A program made the translations under genes and the position numbers. The notes beneath the pieces are model-generated. The model saw nothing but the letters and a program-made list of their open reading frames with translations, did no database searches and was not told the DNA's origin. A stretch of DNA of 64,000 nt from Vibrio mediterranei (lineage in GTDB: Bacteria; Pseudomonadota; Gammaproteobacteria; Enterobacterales; Vibrionaceae), in assembly GCF_900088415.1 (NCBI RefSeq), contig NZ_FLLQ01000001.1:62001-126000 (forward strand), written 5' to 3'. Each line of letters opens with the position of its first letter. Position 1 is the stretch's first letter. Of this stretch, positions 18,276 to 26,525 are shown piece after piece.

Positions 18276-18992
18276 TTAACGTTTGAGTGAAACCGCGACC
18301 GATTCATAGGTGAAAAGTGGATTAGAACCAAGCACCATAGATTCCCCGAGTACCGAATGAATATTGATGAGGTAGGTGGTTAATAACTCACGATAATCGG
18401 AACGTGCTGAATAGATCGCTTTGTGCACTACCATGTCGAGTTCACCCGGGGCATACAAACTGCGCCACTGTTGGCAGTGATGAATAGTATAAAGTCGTAA
18501 GTAACGCCTCAGGTTTTGCAGCGACTGATGGATAGCGCGCTGCACCACCACAGCTTTGTTTGTTGGGATAAGCAATTCAAACATTCCCACTAAATGTTCA
18601 TCGATATGGTAAAAACTGGGCAGGTCTGGATCATTCAGTTTAGTGCTCTCGCCAAATTTGCGAAAGTGATAAAGCAACTGGTACTCCTGAACTACGCCAT
18701 CGTTTTCTTTCTCGGGTGCTACTCCTTTTTTAGGTAATAGTTGGTGACACAGGAAGTCAACAATGCTGTTTAGTTCGTCCATTGATAGAGGAGCAACACA
18801 TGCTCCATGATTAGGACGATAGTGAATAAAACCAGTATGTGATAATGCTTGAACAGCCTCTCTTAGAGGCGATAAGCCCAGTGAGTAGCGTCTAGCGAGG
18901 TCTTTAATTACTAATCTTTCTGATGGTCTAAGAAGTTGCTCTATGATGTCTTTTTCGAGGTATTGTTGTGCTTTTACTTTTATGTTGCTCAT
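18276..18992 (-). CDS. GntR-family transcriptional regulator (FCD type)
   Basis: A 238 aa regulator with an N-terminal winged helix (about residues 8-65: LVIKDLARRYSLGLSPLREA, then the wing FIHYRPNHGACVAP) and an all-helical C-terminal effector domain of the FadR/FCD kind. The ATG at 18992 is taken as start; a TTG at 19022 would add ten residues, and neither has a good ribosome site. It is divergent from the glycine-zipper gene and sits at the head of a block of genes whose promoters share a dyad. Two copies of that dyad (19051-19064 and 19092-19107) lie in its own upstream region, so autoregulation and control of the block are plausible. The effector is unknown. Confidence 0.8.
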   Translation of the reverse strand: MSNIKVKAQQYLEKDIIEQLLRPSERLVIKDLARRYSLGLSPLREAVQALSHTGFIHYRPNHGACVAPLSMDELNSIVDFLCHQLLPKKGVAPEKENDGVVQEYQLLYHFRKFGESTKLNDPDLPSFYHIDEHLVGMFELLIPTNKAVVVQRAIHQSLQNLRRYLRLYTIHHCQQWRSLYAPGELDMVVHKAIYSARSDYRELLTTYLINIHSVLGESMVLGSNPLFTYESVAVSLKR

Positions 18993-19050
18993 GATTGTTA
19001 ATTTATAAAAGAATTTCTTCAATTATGTTTAGCTAACCTCGAAGTAAATA

Positions 19051-19107
19051 GAGTAATTTTACGGAATGATTAATTAAGGCTAATTCTGATTCAGTAAAAT
19101 TACGGTA
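19051..19107. promoter_or_regulatory. Shared dyad motif, two copies (GntR / glycine-zipper promoter)
   Basis: GAGTAATTTTACGG at 19051-19064 and CAGTAAAATTACGG at 19092-19105 (extended by TA) match the block consensus CAGTA-N4-TACNG. Both lie between the divergent GntR gene and the glycine-zipper gene. Confidence 0.6.
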
Positions 19108-19167
19108 CGACTCGCAACTTTTAATGTGCATGCTATTTCAATGTTTGACAAATAGAGTAGTTAAAAT

Positions 19168-19605
19168 ATGAAGAAGCTAATAGCAGCAGGAATGATAATG
19201 AGCGCGTCTTTTTTATCAATGGCACAAGAACCAGTGAAAGGTGGAGACATTATTGACCAAAAATCCAAGCTTATTTTCAACTATGATAATGTCACAAAAG
19301 ATGTTGCGGAGCAGGAATTAGCACATTGTCAAAACTTAGCAAATCAAACTCAAGAAGAAGTGGCCTCTTCGCGAGGCAGCGGAGCTAGAGGGTTGCTTAA
19401 AGGTGCTGCCGCTGGTGCTGCGACAGGAGCAATTGCAGGTGGTAGTGGTTCTGACGCTGCAAAAATCGGTGCGGCGGGTGGACTCTTGGTCGGTCGTGTA
19501 GCGGGCAAAGGAAATGAGAATGCACAACAGCAAAAGAATTTAGAAAATTATAAGACTGTGCTTCGCAATTGTATGATTGAGAGAAAGTATGAAGCACTTA
19601 ACTAA
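19168..19605 (+). CDS. Glycine-zipper envelope protein
   Basis: A 145 aa exported protein. Residues 1-19 are a Sec signal peptide ending SMA, the mature part starts QEPVKGG, and a glycine-zipper segment runs from about residue 70 to 112 (GARGLLKGAAAGAATGAIAG, then GAAGGLLVGRVAGKG). Such segments insert into or line membranes. Two cysteines (CQN, NCM) flank the zipper and could pair. First gene of the putative regulon, with the shared dyad upstream and a terminator after it. Function unknown; it may affect the outer membrane. Confidence 0.7.
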   Translation: MKKLIAAGMIMSASFLSMAQEPVKGGDIIDQKSKLIFNYDNVTKDVAEQELAHCQNLANQTQEEVASSRGSGARGLLKGAAAGAATGAIAGGSGSDAAKIGAAGGLLVGRVAGKGNENAQQQKNLENYKTVLRNCMIERKYEALN

Positions 19606-19634
19606 ATAGGATGTTTATCTAAAGCTTATTTTAA

Positions 19635-19670
19635 AGACGCTAGGTTATGAATGACTTGGCGTTTTTTTTT
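19635..19670 (+). terminator. Terminator after the glycine-zipper gene
   Basis: GACGCTAGG pairs with CTTGGCGTT through a stem that includes G-T wobbles, followed by nine T. Confidence 0.8.
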
Positions 19671-19673
19671 ATG

Positions 19674-19700
19674 CAGTAATTTGCAGTATATTTTACCGAT
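19674..19700 (+). promoter_or_regulatory. Shared dyad motif before the aldehyde dehydrogenase
   Basis: CAGTATATTTTACCG at 19684-19698 is a 15 nt version of the block motif (5 nt centre). An extra half site, CAGTAATTTG, is directly before it at 19674. Confidence 0.55.
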
Positions 19701-19756
19701 GCATAAGTCGGTTATTTATTGTGTAGTAAAAGCTTGCTAACAACGTGGAACATCCT

Positions 19757-21151
19757 ATGAACATAAATAACTTATTTCAAAACTCAATTGATGCGTATAA
19801 AGCGAATACTAACCCCACCTTAGATGAACGATTAGAAAAGCTTCAGAAATTGAAGCAGATTCTTGTTGGTAACATTGATACTTTTGCTGAAAGTATCGGC
19901 AAAGACTTTGGACAGCGTAGTTTACAAGACACAATGCTCGAAATCCTACCTATCATCAACAATATCAATTACACCATCGATAACCTAGAGAAGTGGATGC
20001 AACCGTCACTGCGCCATCCGGGAGTTTTATTAGCGAGTACTTCGCAAGCGCAAGTAGTGTATCAACCTAAAGGTGTGGTTGGCATCATTAGTACATGGAA
20101 CGCACCATTAATGGTGACGCTAAATCCATTGACCACCGCATTGGCTGCTGGTAACCGCGTGTTAATCAAGATGAGTGAGTTTACACCGAATCTAAACTCA
20201 GCTTTGAGGAATGTACTAGCGACTGAATTTAGTGAAGATGAAGTGTGTGTAATCGAAGGGGAGGCGGATGTTGCTGCACAATTCAGTGCACTACCTTTTG
20301 ATCATATTTTGTTTACTGGTTCAACAACAGTTGGAAGATTGGTCATGAAAGCCGCAGCGGAGAATCTTACACCAGTCACGCTCGAGCTTGGCGGTAAGTC
20401 TCCAGTGTTGATCGACGAAACCATTACTATTGCCAAAGCAGTTGAACGTATCGTTGTAGGTAAGAGCGCGAACAACGGCCAGTATTGCATAGCTCCGGAC
20501 TACGTTTTATTGCCAGAGGATAAACTAGAGGCTTTTATTGCTGAATATGTAGCACAATATCAAGAGCTGTTCGTTGATGGTGTCGATTCATTAGAGATGA
20601 CGTCACTGGCAACGGAAAGTCAAATGACGCGGATTCATAATTATTTGGAAGAGTCGCAAAGAAAAGCAGAGCGGATAGTATCATGCCACCCTAATGGATA
20701 TCGCTTTGAAGATCGATTGTTATCTACTCAGCTTATTATCAATCCAGCTGCAGATTCTTTGGTAATGACGAATGAGATTTTTGGGCCACTATTACCTGTA
20801 ATCACTTATCAAAAATTGACAGAGGCGCTTGATATTATCGAATGCAATCCGAACCCGCTGGCGCTTTACTTAATGAGTGAGTCAGATGAAAGACAAGACT
20901 GGGTGACGAAGAACATAAAGTCTGGCGGGATGTGTATTAATGATGCTTTATTCCACGCTGCTGTTGATGATGCGCCATTTGGCGGTATTCGAGAGTCAGG
21001 AATAGGGGCTTATCACGGTATAGAGGGCTTTCATACTTTCTCTCATGCCAAAACAGTACTTAAGACTGGTGATGTATCTTTAGTAAAACAGATGTTTATA
21101 CCAGGAGATAATGAAGTCAAGCAGATGATATCAACGTTATTATCCAGCTAA
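19757..21151 (+). CDS. Aldehyde dehydrogenase (coniferyl-aldehyde / fatty-aldehyde type)
   Basis: A 464 aa aldehyde dehydrogenase of the short class that includes coniferyl aldehyde and membrane fatty-aldehyde dehydrogenases. Visible sites are the general-base Glu in TLELGGKSP and the nucleophile Cys in NNGQYCIAPDY, with the cofactor segment TWNAPL in place of the usual PWNFP. The ATG at 19757 is chosen over the GTG at 19745 because TGGA lies upstream of it. The shared dyad is about 60 bp upstream. In this block it could oxidise an aldehyde made by the short-chain dehydrogenase at 23659 from an alcohol freed by the sulfatase. That chain is inference. Confidence 0.82.
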   Translation: MNINNLFQNSIDAYKANTNPTLDERLEKLQKLKQILVGNIDTFAESIGKDFGQRSLQDTMLEILPIINNINYTIDNLEKWMQPSLRHPGVLLASTSQAQVVYQPKGVVGIISTWNAPLMVTLNPLTTALAAGNRVLIKMSEFTPNLNSALRNVLATEFSEDEVCVIEGEADVAAQFSALPFDHILFTGSTTVGRLVMKAAAENLTPVTLELGGKSPVLIDETITIAKAVERIVVGKSANNGQYCIAPDYVLLPEDKLEAFIAEYVAQYQELFVDGVDSLEMTSLATESQMTRIHNYLEESQRKAERIVSCHPNGYRFEDRLLSTQLIINPAADSLVMTNEIFGPLLPVITYQKLTEALDIIECNPNPLALYLMSESDERQDWVTKNIKSGGMCINDALFHAAVDDAPFGGIRESGIGAYHGIEGFHTFSHAKTVLKTGDVSLVKQMFIPGDNEVKQMISTLLSS

Positions 21152-21156
21152 ATAAT

Positions 21157-21187
21157 AAAAAACCAGCTTGCAATAAGCTGGTTTTTT
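21157..21187 (+). terminator. Terminator after the aldehyde dehydrogenase
   Basis: AAAAACCAGCTT / AAGCTGGTTTTT stem with a small loop and a following T-run; works in either direction. Confidence 0.9.
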
Positions 21188-21210
21188 TATAATCAGTCAA
21201 AGCTTAAATT

Positions 21211-21352
21211 CAGTAAATTTACGGTACCAAACCTTAGTGAATTGGTTGTTTAAAATCGGATAATTTGACTTAGTAGTAATGTTCTTTTTTGATAAATTAA
21301 TTAATGTGAAGTGCCGCACGTGGAGAAATAAAGTTTCAGTAATATTACCGTA
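21211..21352 (+). promoter_or_regulatory. Shared dyad motif, two copies before the porin gene
   Basis: CAGTAAATTTACGG at 21211-21224 (followed by TA) and CAGTAATATTACCG at 21337-21350 (followed by TA). The second copy is 97 bp before the porin start, the first 126 bp further upstream. Confidence 0.65.
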
Positions 21353-21448
21353 TTTATACCATGTTGGTTGATTCAATATTATCCCCATCGAAAGGACGCT
21401 TACGTTCAAAAACATAAGCAAACCAACATTACTATCGGGATACAAAAA

Positions 21449-22507
21449 ATGAAAAAACTGGCCATTGCAATCGCTATGATTTTGTCGGCACCTGCTTTAG
21501 CAGAATCAGACGCAGCAACTATCTCTGCTGAGCAATCATCTGCAGCAAATATCTCAGATCTGTCTTCTACTGCTGATAAACCAAATAACCTGTATGATTT
21601 TATTGAGAACGATAAATTGTCTGGCGTCGCTTACGCAGGGGCAGAGTTAGGCGGTAACGTATTATTTGATGACCAAGCAGATGGAAACTTTGACCAAACT
21701 TATATGTTTAAAGTAGGTGCGGACTTAAGTTATTCGGTGACAGATAGCTTTTCGATTCTAATGGGTGGTGAAGCTCGCTATGCTTGGAGTGGATTAGATA
21801 CAAAAGTAGAAGCGACAAACTATGTCGACCGCTTTGTATTTGGTACTAAAACGGTAGCAGGTGTTACGACATTTGGTAAACAATGTGGTATTGCGGATGT
21901 ATACCTTGGCTTTGGTGATATCTCTAAAGAGTACGGTTTAGGTGCAGAAGCTGACGAAGCGGCGTGTACTGACGAACAACTTAACCACCACTATTTTGGT
22001 GAAAACTTCGATATCGGTGCGGCATGGGAGCACACTAATGATGCATGGGCTGTTGGTGGTTCTGCAACGGTAGGTCCAGTTGTTATCGGTGGTACTTATG
22101 TGGATATCGCAAAAGGTGAATATTCAACAGACGCAATCGACCGCAGCGAAAAAGTCTACACGATTGGTGCGGTAGCAGTATTTGACAAGTTTAACTTTGC
22201 TGCAAAATACGATTTTGCTGACGTTGAGTCAGATGGTACAAATGCGGTAAATAATGAGGAAACAGAGGGTTATGCACTAGGTATCGCTTACCAAGCGACA
22301 ATGAACCTCTCTATCTCATCGACATATAACTCGGAAAACTACAATTTCGATAAAGAGAGCAACAAAGGTGGTACATTTGATAAAGATGACTGGTTCACTA
22401 TCGGTGCTTCATACCGTCTTAACGAACACCTTGAGTTAGTGACTGATTACAAATTCACGTCTGAAGATGATGACAAGCTATTCCTACGCGCTAACGTAAA
22501 CATCTAA
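21449..22507 (+). CDS. Outer-membrane general porin
   Basis: A 352 aa beta-barrel porin. A signal peptide (MKKLAIAIAMILSAPALA) is followed by a Thr/Ser-rich stretch and then repeated amphipathic strands ending in a final strand FLRANVNI. The length and alternating pattern fit the Gram-negative porin_4 group. The ATG at 21449 is used because the signal peptide starts there; an upstream TTG at 21368 would add 27 non-signal residues. Two dyads lie upstream, so it should be co-regulated with the sulfatase block and may admit its substrate. The mature N-terminus lacks the usual immediate first strand, which is a little unusual. Confidence 0.82.
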   Translation: MKKLAIAIAMILSAPALAESDAATISAEQSSAANISDLSSTADKPNNLYDFIENDKLSGVAYAGAELGGNVLFDDQADGNFDQTYMFKVGADLSYSVTDSFSILMGGEARYAWSGLDTKVEATNYVDRFVFGTKTVAGVTTFGKQCGIADVYLGFGDISKEYGLGAEADEAACTDEQLNHHYFGENFDIGAAWEHTNDAWAVGGSATVGPVVIGGTYVDIAKGEYSTDAIDRSEKVYTIGAVAVFDKFNFAAKYDFADVESDGTNAVNNEETEGYALGIAYQATMNLSISSTYNSENYNFDKESNKGGTFDKDDWFTIGASYRLNEHLELVTDYKFTSEDDDKLFLRANVNI

Positions 22508-22540
22508 TTTAGTATTTGACACTGTTCTATTTAACCCTTT

Positions 22541-22570
22541 GCCAGTAGCATTAGCTACTGGCCTTTTTTT
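22541..22570 (+). terminator. Terminator of the porin gene
   Basis: Perfect GCCAGTAGC / GCTACTGGC stem, loop ATTA, followed by CTTTTTTT. Confidence 0.92.
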
Positions 22571-22686
22571 GCCAAGATTTAACATTTAATAAAATCCCAA
22601 TTTTTAGCCCACACGTTGACACTTTTTCCAGATGGGCTAGCTTTAAAAAACTATAACTATTAGTCTGTTGTATCGCGAGAATTAGA

Positions 22687-23463
22687 ATGAAGAGTACTTT
22701 TGAAGAGTTGTTAATGAGTCAATCAGAGCGACTGACGGCCTCAAAACCTAATGAGTTTCTGGACAATTTTGTAGAACTTGCTGAAGAAGCATTAGAGTGG
22801 TTCAAGCTCGATAGGCTAACAGTGTTTCCCAATTCGATGATTCTTCTCAATGATGGTAAGACGATCTCCGTATCTCGAAAAGGTATCCCTCCACTCGAAA
22901 AGCAACGATTTCTTAAAGGTAATTACAAGGACTACCTAAGAATTTTACGTTCAAAACAAACATGGCAGATATTTGACAGCGAAGCGTTAGCCAAGCACTC
23001 ACTTGATCCTGTAAAAGAACTCTATCGTGAAGGTGCTAGATGGCATGGCATTATTCGTTTGGAACTATTTGGTCAGACGTGGGGAGCGCTTGCCTTTTCC
23101 CGTTTTAGTCTAGATGAACCGCCATTATCAGAGGAAAACCTGAAGCGACTGCGCTTGTTGTGTGATATTTGGTTATGCTTCTGGCAGCATGCGACTATGA
23201 CCCGTAATCTAAGTCTTGATGATAGCAATGCAGTCGATGAGAGCGAAAAGCTTCTACTTTTGAGCAAAAAACAATGTACGGTACTTACTTTGCTTGCCCA
23301 GGGCTATACCGCAAAACAGTGTGCCGAAAAGCTGTTCTTGAGCCCAAGAACGATAGAGTCGCATAAATATCGAATGCTCGATATATTGGATTTGGATAAT
23401 CATACAGAACTAGTGCAATTTGCGCTTAGGAATGGCTTAGGCATCGAATCCGTTGACCGCTAA
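22687..23463 (+). CDS. LuxR-type transcriptional regulator
   Basis: A 258 aa regulator. The C-terminal HTH_LuxR domain (about residues 195-255) shows LSKKQCTVLTLLAQGYTAKQ and LSPRTIESHKYRML. The N-terminal part (about 20-165) looks like a GAF-type sensor with no strong signature. It is not a response regulator, as there is no receiver domain, and it is not an obvious acyl-homoserine-lactone receptor. Its promoter is the only one between 19 and 30 kb where I found no CAGTA dyad, so it may sit above the regulon or outside it. Its ligand is unknown, and it is a second candidate for binding the dyad. Confidence 0.8.
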   Translation: MKSTFEELLMSQSERLTASKPNEFLDNFVELAEEALEWFKLDRLTVFPNSMILLNDGKTISVSRKGIPPLEKQRFLKGNYKDYLRILRSKQTWQIFDSEALAKHSLDPVKELYREGARWHGIIRLELFGQTWGALAFSRFSLDEPPLSEENLKRLRLLCDIWLCFWQHATMTRNLSLDDSNAVDESEKLLLLSKKQCTVLTLLAQGYTAKQCAEKLFLSPRTIESHKYRMLDILDLDNHTELVQFALRNGLGIESVDR

Positions 23464-23547
23464 CTAAAATATTTTGCAAATTCTTAGACAATTATCTTAT
23501 CGATTATAAGGGGTGATAATCCGTTACCCCTTAAGTACTACTATTGC

Positions 23548-23565
23548 AGTATTAATTACTGCATA
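23548..23565 (+). promoter_or_regulatory. Shared dyad motif before the short-chain dehydrogenase
   Basis: CAGTATTAATTACTG at 23548-23562, the most symmetrical copy (CAGTA / TACTG, 5 nt centre), 96 bp before the gene. Confidence 0.6.
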
Positions 23566-23658
23566 TTCCTGCATAGTCAATTCGTATACTTCCTCTCAAT
23601 AATAGAGCAACAGTTCTAAAGATAAATCGAATTTCAATTATCGAGAGAGAATCAACGT

Positions 23659-24471
23659 ATGAAAAGCATTATGAACAAGACCGTGCTTGTAACGGGTGGT
23701 GCGAGTGGCATGGGTAAAGCATATGTGGAGCGTGCAGTCGCAGAGGGTGCAAAAGCCGTCATAATCTGGGATTTAAACCGAGATGCAATGGAGCAGGTTA
23801 AACAAGAGTTTCATAACAGCGAGACTCAAATATACACGTTTCAAGTTGACGTTACGGATACTCAGTTGGTTTATCAAACTGCGGAGGTCATTCTGAAAAA
23901 TATCGGTGCGGTCGAGCTCTTAATTAACAATGCGGGTATTGTTGTGTCGGAACACTTTATTGACCACGACCCAAGGAAAATTGATTTATCAATGCAAATA
24001 AATAGTACTGCACCTATGCATATTGCACGTGCTTTTTTACCTGCAATGGCGGAAGTAGATGAGGGTCATATCGTCAATATTTCATCTGGTGCCGGTTTCA
24101 TGTACTGCCCAAGAATCACAGTGTACTGTGCTAGCAAATGGGCAATGTTAGGCTGGTCTCAAGGATTGCGCGTCGAACTGGCTGAGACGCTACCGCATAT
24201 CAAAGTGACCACAGTTACGCCTGGCCACATTGACACAGGAATGTTCGCAGGTGCACATTCTAAGTTAATGCCAATGATCTCAACAAATGAAATGGTCGAT
24301 GCGGTTTGGAAGGGGATTAAAAAGAACAAAATACTCGTAGCACGACCACGTGCTGTAGGTGTTATTCCCTTTATTCGTGGTTTGGTTGGTTTTCGTGGTT
24401 GGGATTGGATCTCTAAGATCACTGGCACGAATGACTTTATGGCCGGGCATAATGATACTCGTAGAAAATAA
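23659..24471 (+). CDS. Short-chain dehydrogenase/reductase
   Basis: A 270 aa classical SDR. The Rossmann motif TGGASGMG is at residues 12-19, NNAG at about 94-97, and the catalytic Ser, Tyr and Lys appear in NISSGAGF and YCASK. These enzymes oxidise or reduce alcohols, ketones and steroids with NAD(P). The Asp after strand 2 (WDLNRD) suggests NAD(H). The C-terminus is about 20 residues longer than the minimum. Given its place between FadL, the aldehyde dehydrogenase and a sulfatase, it may oxidise the alcohol left after desulfation (inference). The start is the ATG at 23659; the ATG at 23671 is an alternative. Confidence 0.85.
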   Translation: MKSIMNKTVLVTGGASGMGKAYVERAVAEGAKAVIIWDLNRDAMEQVKQEFHNSETQIYTFQVDVTDTQLVYQTAEVILKNIGAVELLINNAGIVVSEHFIDHDPRKIDLSMQINSTAPMHIARAFLPAMAEVDEGHIVNISSGAGFMYCPRITVYCASKWAMLGWSQGLRVELAETLPHIKVTTVTPGHIDTGMFAGAHSKLMPMISTNEMVDAVWKGIKKNKILVARPRAVGVIPFIRGLVGFRGWDWISKITGTNDFMAGHNDTRRK

Positions 24472-24501
24472 TAAACACTGTCTATAGTTACTCAATTCGA
24501 A

Positions 24502-24537
24502 GCCGTACCTCACTGTATATTTTGGTATAGGTGCGGC
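24502..24537 (+). terminator. Probable terminator after the SDR gene
   Basis: GCCGTACCT pairs with AGGTGCGGC (one wobble) around an 18 nt loop, then a T-rich tail. Confidence 0.6.
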
Positions 24538-24591
24538 ATTAATTTCTTTCAACATACCGCCTTCACAAAATACCATTCGTTCTTTCCGGTG

Positions 24592-24608
24592 CAGTATTTT
24601 TACCGATC
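24592..24608 (+). promoter_or_regulatory. Shared dyad motif before the fadL-like gene
   Basis: CAGTATTTTTACCG at 24592-24605, followed by ATC, 107 bp before the start codon. Confidence 0.6.
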
Positions 24609-24714
24609 ATTTCACAAGCTCAGTTTTTTAAAATTGTATTAGTTAAATAATCAATAAAAGTGCAGCTAACTGCACATGGAAATTTTCTAATACTTTCTTT
24701 TAGAGCGAATTCAC

Positions 24715-25893
24715 ATGAAGAAATCTACGATCGCATTGTTGCTACTAGCGCCGACAGTTCAAGCAAGTGGTTTGTTATTGCAAGAGGCCGTTACGGCCAA
24801 CGCGGGTGCTGCTGGTGCTGGTGATGGTGTTTACACTAAATCTGCAGCCGCCACATGGACTAACCCTGCCTCAATGGCCTTTATGGGTGAGCAATTGACG
24901 ACGGTCAATGCAATGTTGCTCAACCTGAAAATGGATTATGACGATAAATCTGGTATAGCCAATGGTGACGGAGAAGCGACCACTACGATGCCTTCACTTG
25001 GGGTATTTTATGTGCGACAACTGAATGATTCGCTTCATCTTGGTGTGAACTTTGGTGTTGTTGGTGGTTCATCAATTGAATACGGTAGTGAGTGGGCAGG
25101 GGCGTCGTATCTAGATAAGGCATTTATGACTGGGGTTCAATTGAATCCCAATATGAGCTACAAGTTGAATGAAAACTGGTCTATCGCACTAGGTGCTCAG
25201 ATTAGCTATGGATTACTTGAAGTATCCACGGCTTCATTGCAAACGGACCTGGATACTGACTGGGCTTATGGCTATACCGCAGGTATTATGCATAAGCAGC
25301 AAGATTGGTCCATCGGACTTAGCTATCGCTCTAAATTGGAACACGAGTTTGCTGTTACGGCAACATCTGTTGACCCTGCAATGTCGTTACCACTTCAAAC
25401 TGAGTTGTTAGTACCCGCCATTGTTGACCTGAGTGGTCGTTATGATGTTAACTCGAAAATCGCTATTTTGAGCTCAATTCAGTTCCATCAATGGAGTGAT
25501 TTTGAGGAAACGCCGTTATATACCGACAACCTAACAAGTTCAGTAGATAGACAGTGGCAGGATGTTTGGAAATTTGCAGTGGGTACAGAGTATAAACTCA
25601 ACAACGGTTGGGCATTAAAAGCTGGATTCTCCTATGAAACTTCGCCACAAGATGAGCCCTCTTTGCAGTGGGTAGATCTGCCAGTTGGTGAGCAATATCG
25701 TTATTCATTCGGCGCGAGCACTGAATGGGGGGACAAAACAGTCGACTTCTTTTATGAGTTTGCAGACTTTGGTTCTATACCCGTGGAGCGACAAGTCGGG
25801 GCACCAGATAACGGGTTGAATACGCCACTACCAGACCTTAATGGTACTTTTAAAGGCTATATCCATTTTGTAGGCGTTAATCTAAGCTTCTAA
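24715..25893 (+). CDS. FadL-family outer-membrane channel for hydrophobic compounds
   Basis: A 392 aa outer-membrane protein of the FadL/TodX family, which brings long-chain fatty acids or aromatic hydrocarbons through the lateral opening of a 14-strand barrel. It has a short signal peptide ending VQA and then the diagnostic N-terminal hatch, SGLLLQEAVTANAGAAGAGD and TWTNPASMAF. The last residues FVGVNLSF form the terminal strand. It carries the block dyad upstream. Its presence suggests the substrate of this region is hydrophobic or amphipathic. It is probably not the housekeeping FadL, as it lies away from beta-oxidation genes. Confidence 0.88.
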   Translation: MKKSTIALLLLAPTVQASGLLLQEAVTANAGAAGAGDGVYTKSAAATWTNPASMAFMGEQLTTVNAMLLNLKMDYDDKSGIANGDGEATTTMPSLGVFYVRQLNDSLHLGVNFGVVGGSSIEYGSEWAGASYLDKAFMTGVQLNPNMSYKLNENWSIALGAQISYGLLEVSTASLQTDLDTDWAYGYTAGIMHKQQDWSIGLSYRSKLEHEFAVTATSVDPAMSLPLQTELLVPAIVDLSGRYDVNSKIAILSSIQFHQWSDFEETPLYTDNLTSSVDRQWQDVWKFAVGTEYKLNNGWALKAGFSYETSPQDEPSLQWVDLPVGEQYRYSFGASTEWGDKTVDFFYEFADFGSIPVERQVGAPDNGLNTPLPDLNGTFKGYIHFVGVNLSF

Positions 25894-25907
25894 ACTCTCA
25901 CCTTTCA

Positions 25908-25930
25908 AGTAGCGCTATTCTAGCGCTACT
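25908..25930 (+). terminator. Terminator after the fadL-like gene
   Basis: Perfect 10 bp stem AGTAGCGCTA / TAGCGCTACT, 3 nt loop, weak T-rich tail TCTACT. Confidence 0.7.
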
Positions 25931-25952
25931 TCTACTCAATTCGCTCGTTATA

Positions 25953-25969
25953 TACCGTAATTCTTACTG
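25953..25969 (+). promoter_or_regulatory. Shared dyad motif before the small membrane protein
   Basis: On the reverse strand this reads CAGTAAGAATTACGGTA, the block motif with a 5 nt centre, 90 bp before the gene. Confidence 0.55.
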
Positions 25970-26058
25970 AATACTCAGCAGCTGCCATTGGATAGACTCC
26001 CGTTATAGATTGATTTTTCGTCAAATTATTTTCGTTAACGTTAGCAAAGTGGTGCATT

Positions 26059-26469
26059 ATGTTTTTTAATCGATTCTTAAAACCGTTTCTCGTTGTTGGT
26101 GGCTTAATTACGATGTATGCGGGGATATACGCCGTCAATCCCGAGTCGGCTTTACGAGACATGAATAATCTTCCTTATGATGCTAATTATGTGTTTCTAT
26201 TTCGACACTGGGGAATCATGGTTGGCTTAATGGGTTTCTTTATCGCTGCATCAGCGTTTAAACCACAATGGAGGGAATCTATTATTCTCTATTCGTTTTT
26301 GGAGAAGTTGTTCATGGTGTACTTGTATGTATCTAACTTCTTTAACCCTGAAACTGTACATCTAAATGCCAGCTTTATTCCATTTGCGATAACAGATATC
26401 ACTATTTGTACTTATACATTGGGCTATTGGCTTGAGAACTGGAAGGCAAAAAAAGCTTTGATGCGATAA
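26059..26469 (+). CDS. Small four-helix membrane protein, unrecognised
   Basis: A 136 aa inner-membrane protein with about four hydrophobic segments (about residues 7-25, 48-66, 75-95 and 103-125) and a basic C-terminus (WKAKKALMR). I do not recognise a firm family; the size and layout recall the DUF4345-like small membrane proteins. Its promoter carries the block dyad and its transcript ends at a shared bidirectional terminator facing the HlyD gene. Co-regulation with the sulfatase genes is the only clue to function. Confidence 0.65.
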   Translation: MFFNRFLKPFLVVGGLITMYAGIYAVNPESALRDMNNLPYDANYVFLFRHWGIMVGLMGFFIAASAFKPQWRESIILYSFLEKLFMVYLYVSNFFNPETVHLNASFIPFAITDITICTYTLGYWLENWKAKKALMR

Positions 26470-26486
26470 ATCTGAAGTTACAAAAA

Positions 26487-26508
26487 AACCTCGGCAAAAG
26501 CCGAGGTT
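26487..26508 (-). terminator. Bidirectional terminator between convergent genes
   Basis: AACCTCGGC / GCCGAGGTT stem with loop AAAA. The minus strand has a seven-T run, which serves the HlyD operon; the plus-strand tail is weaker. Confidence 0.88.
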
Positions 26509-26525
26509 GTTACATCTAGAGTAGT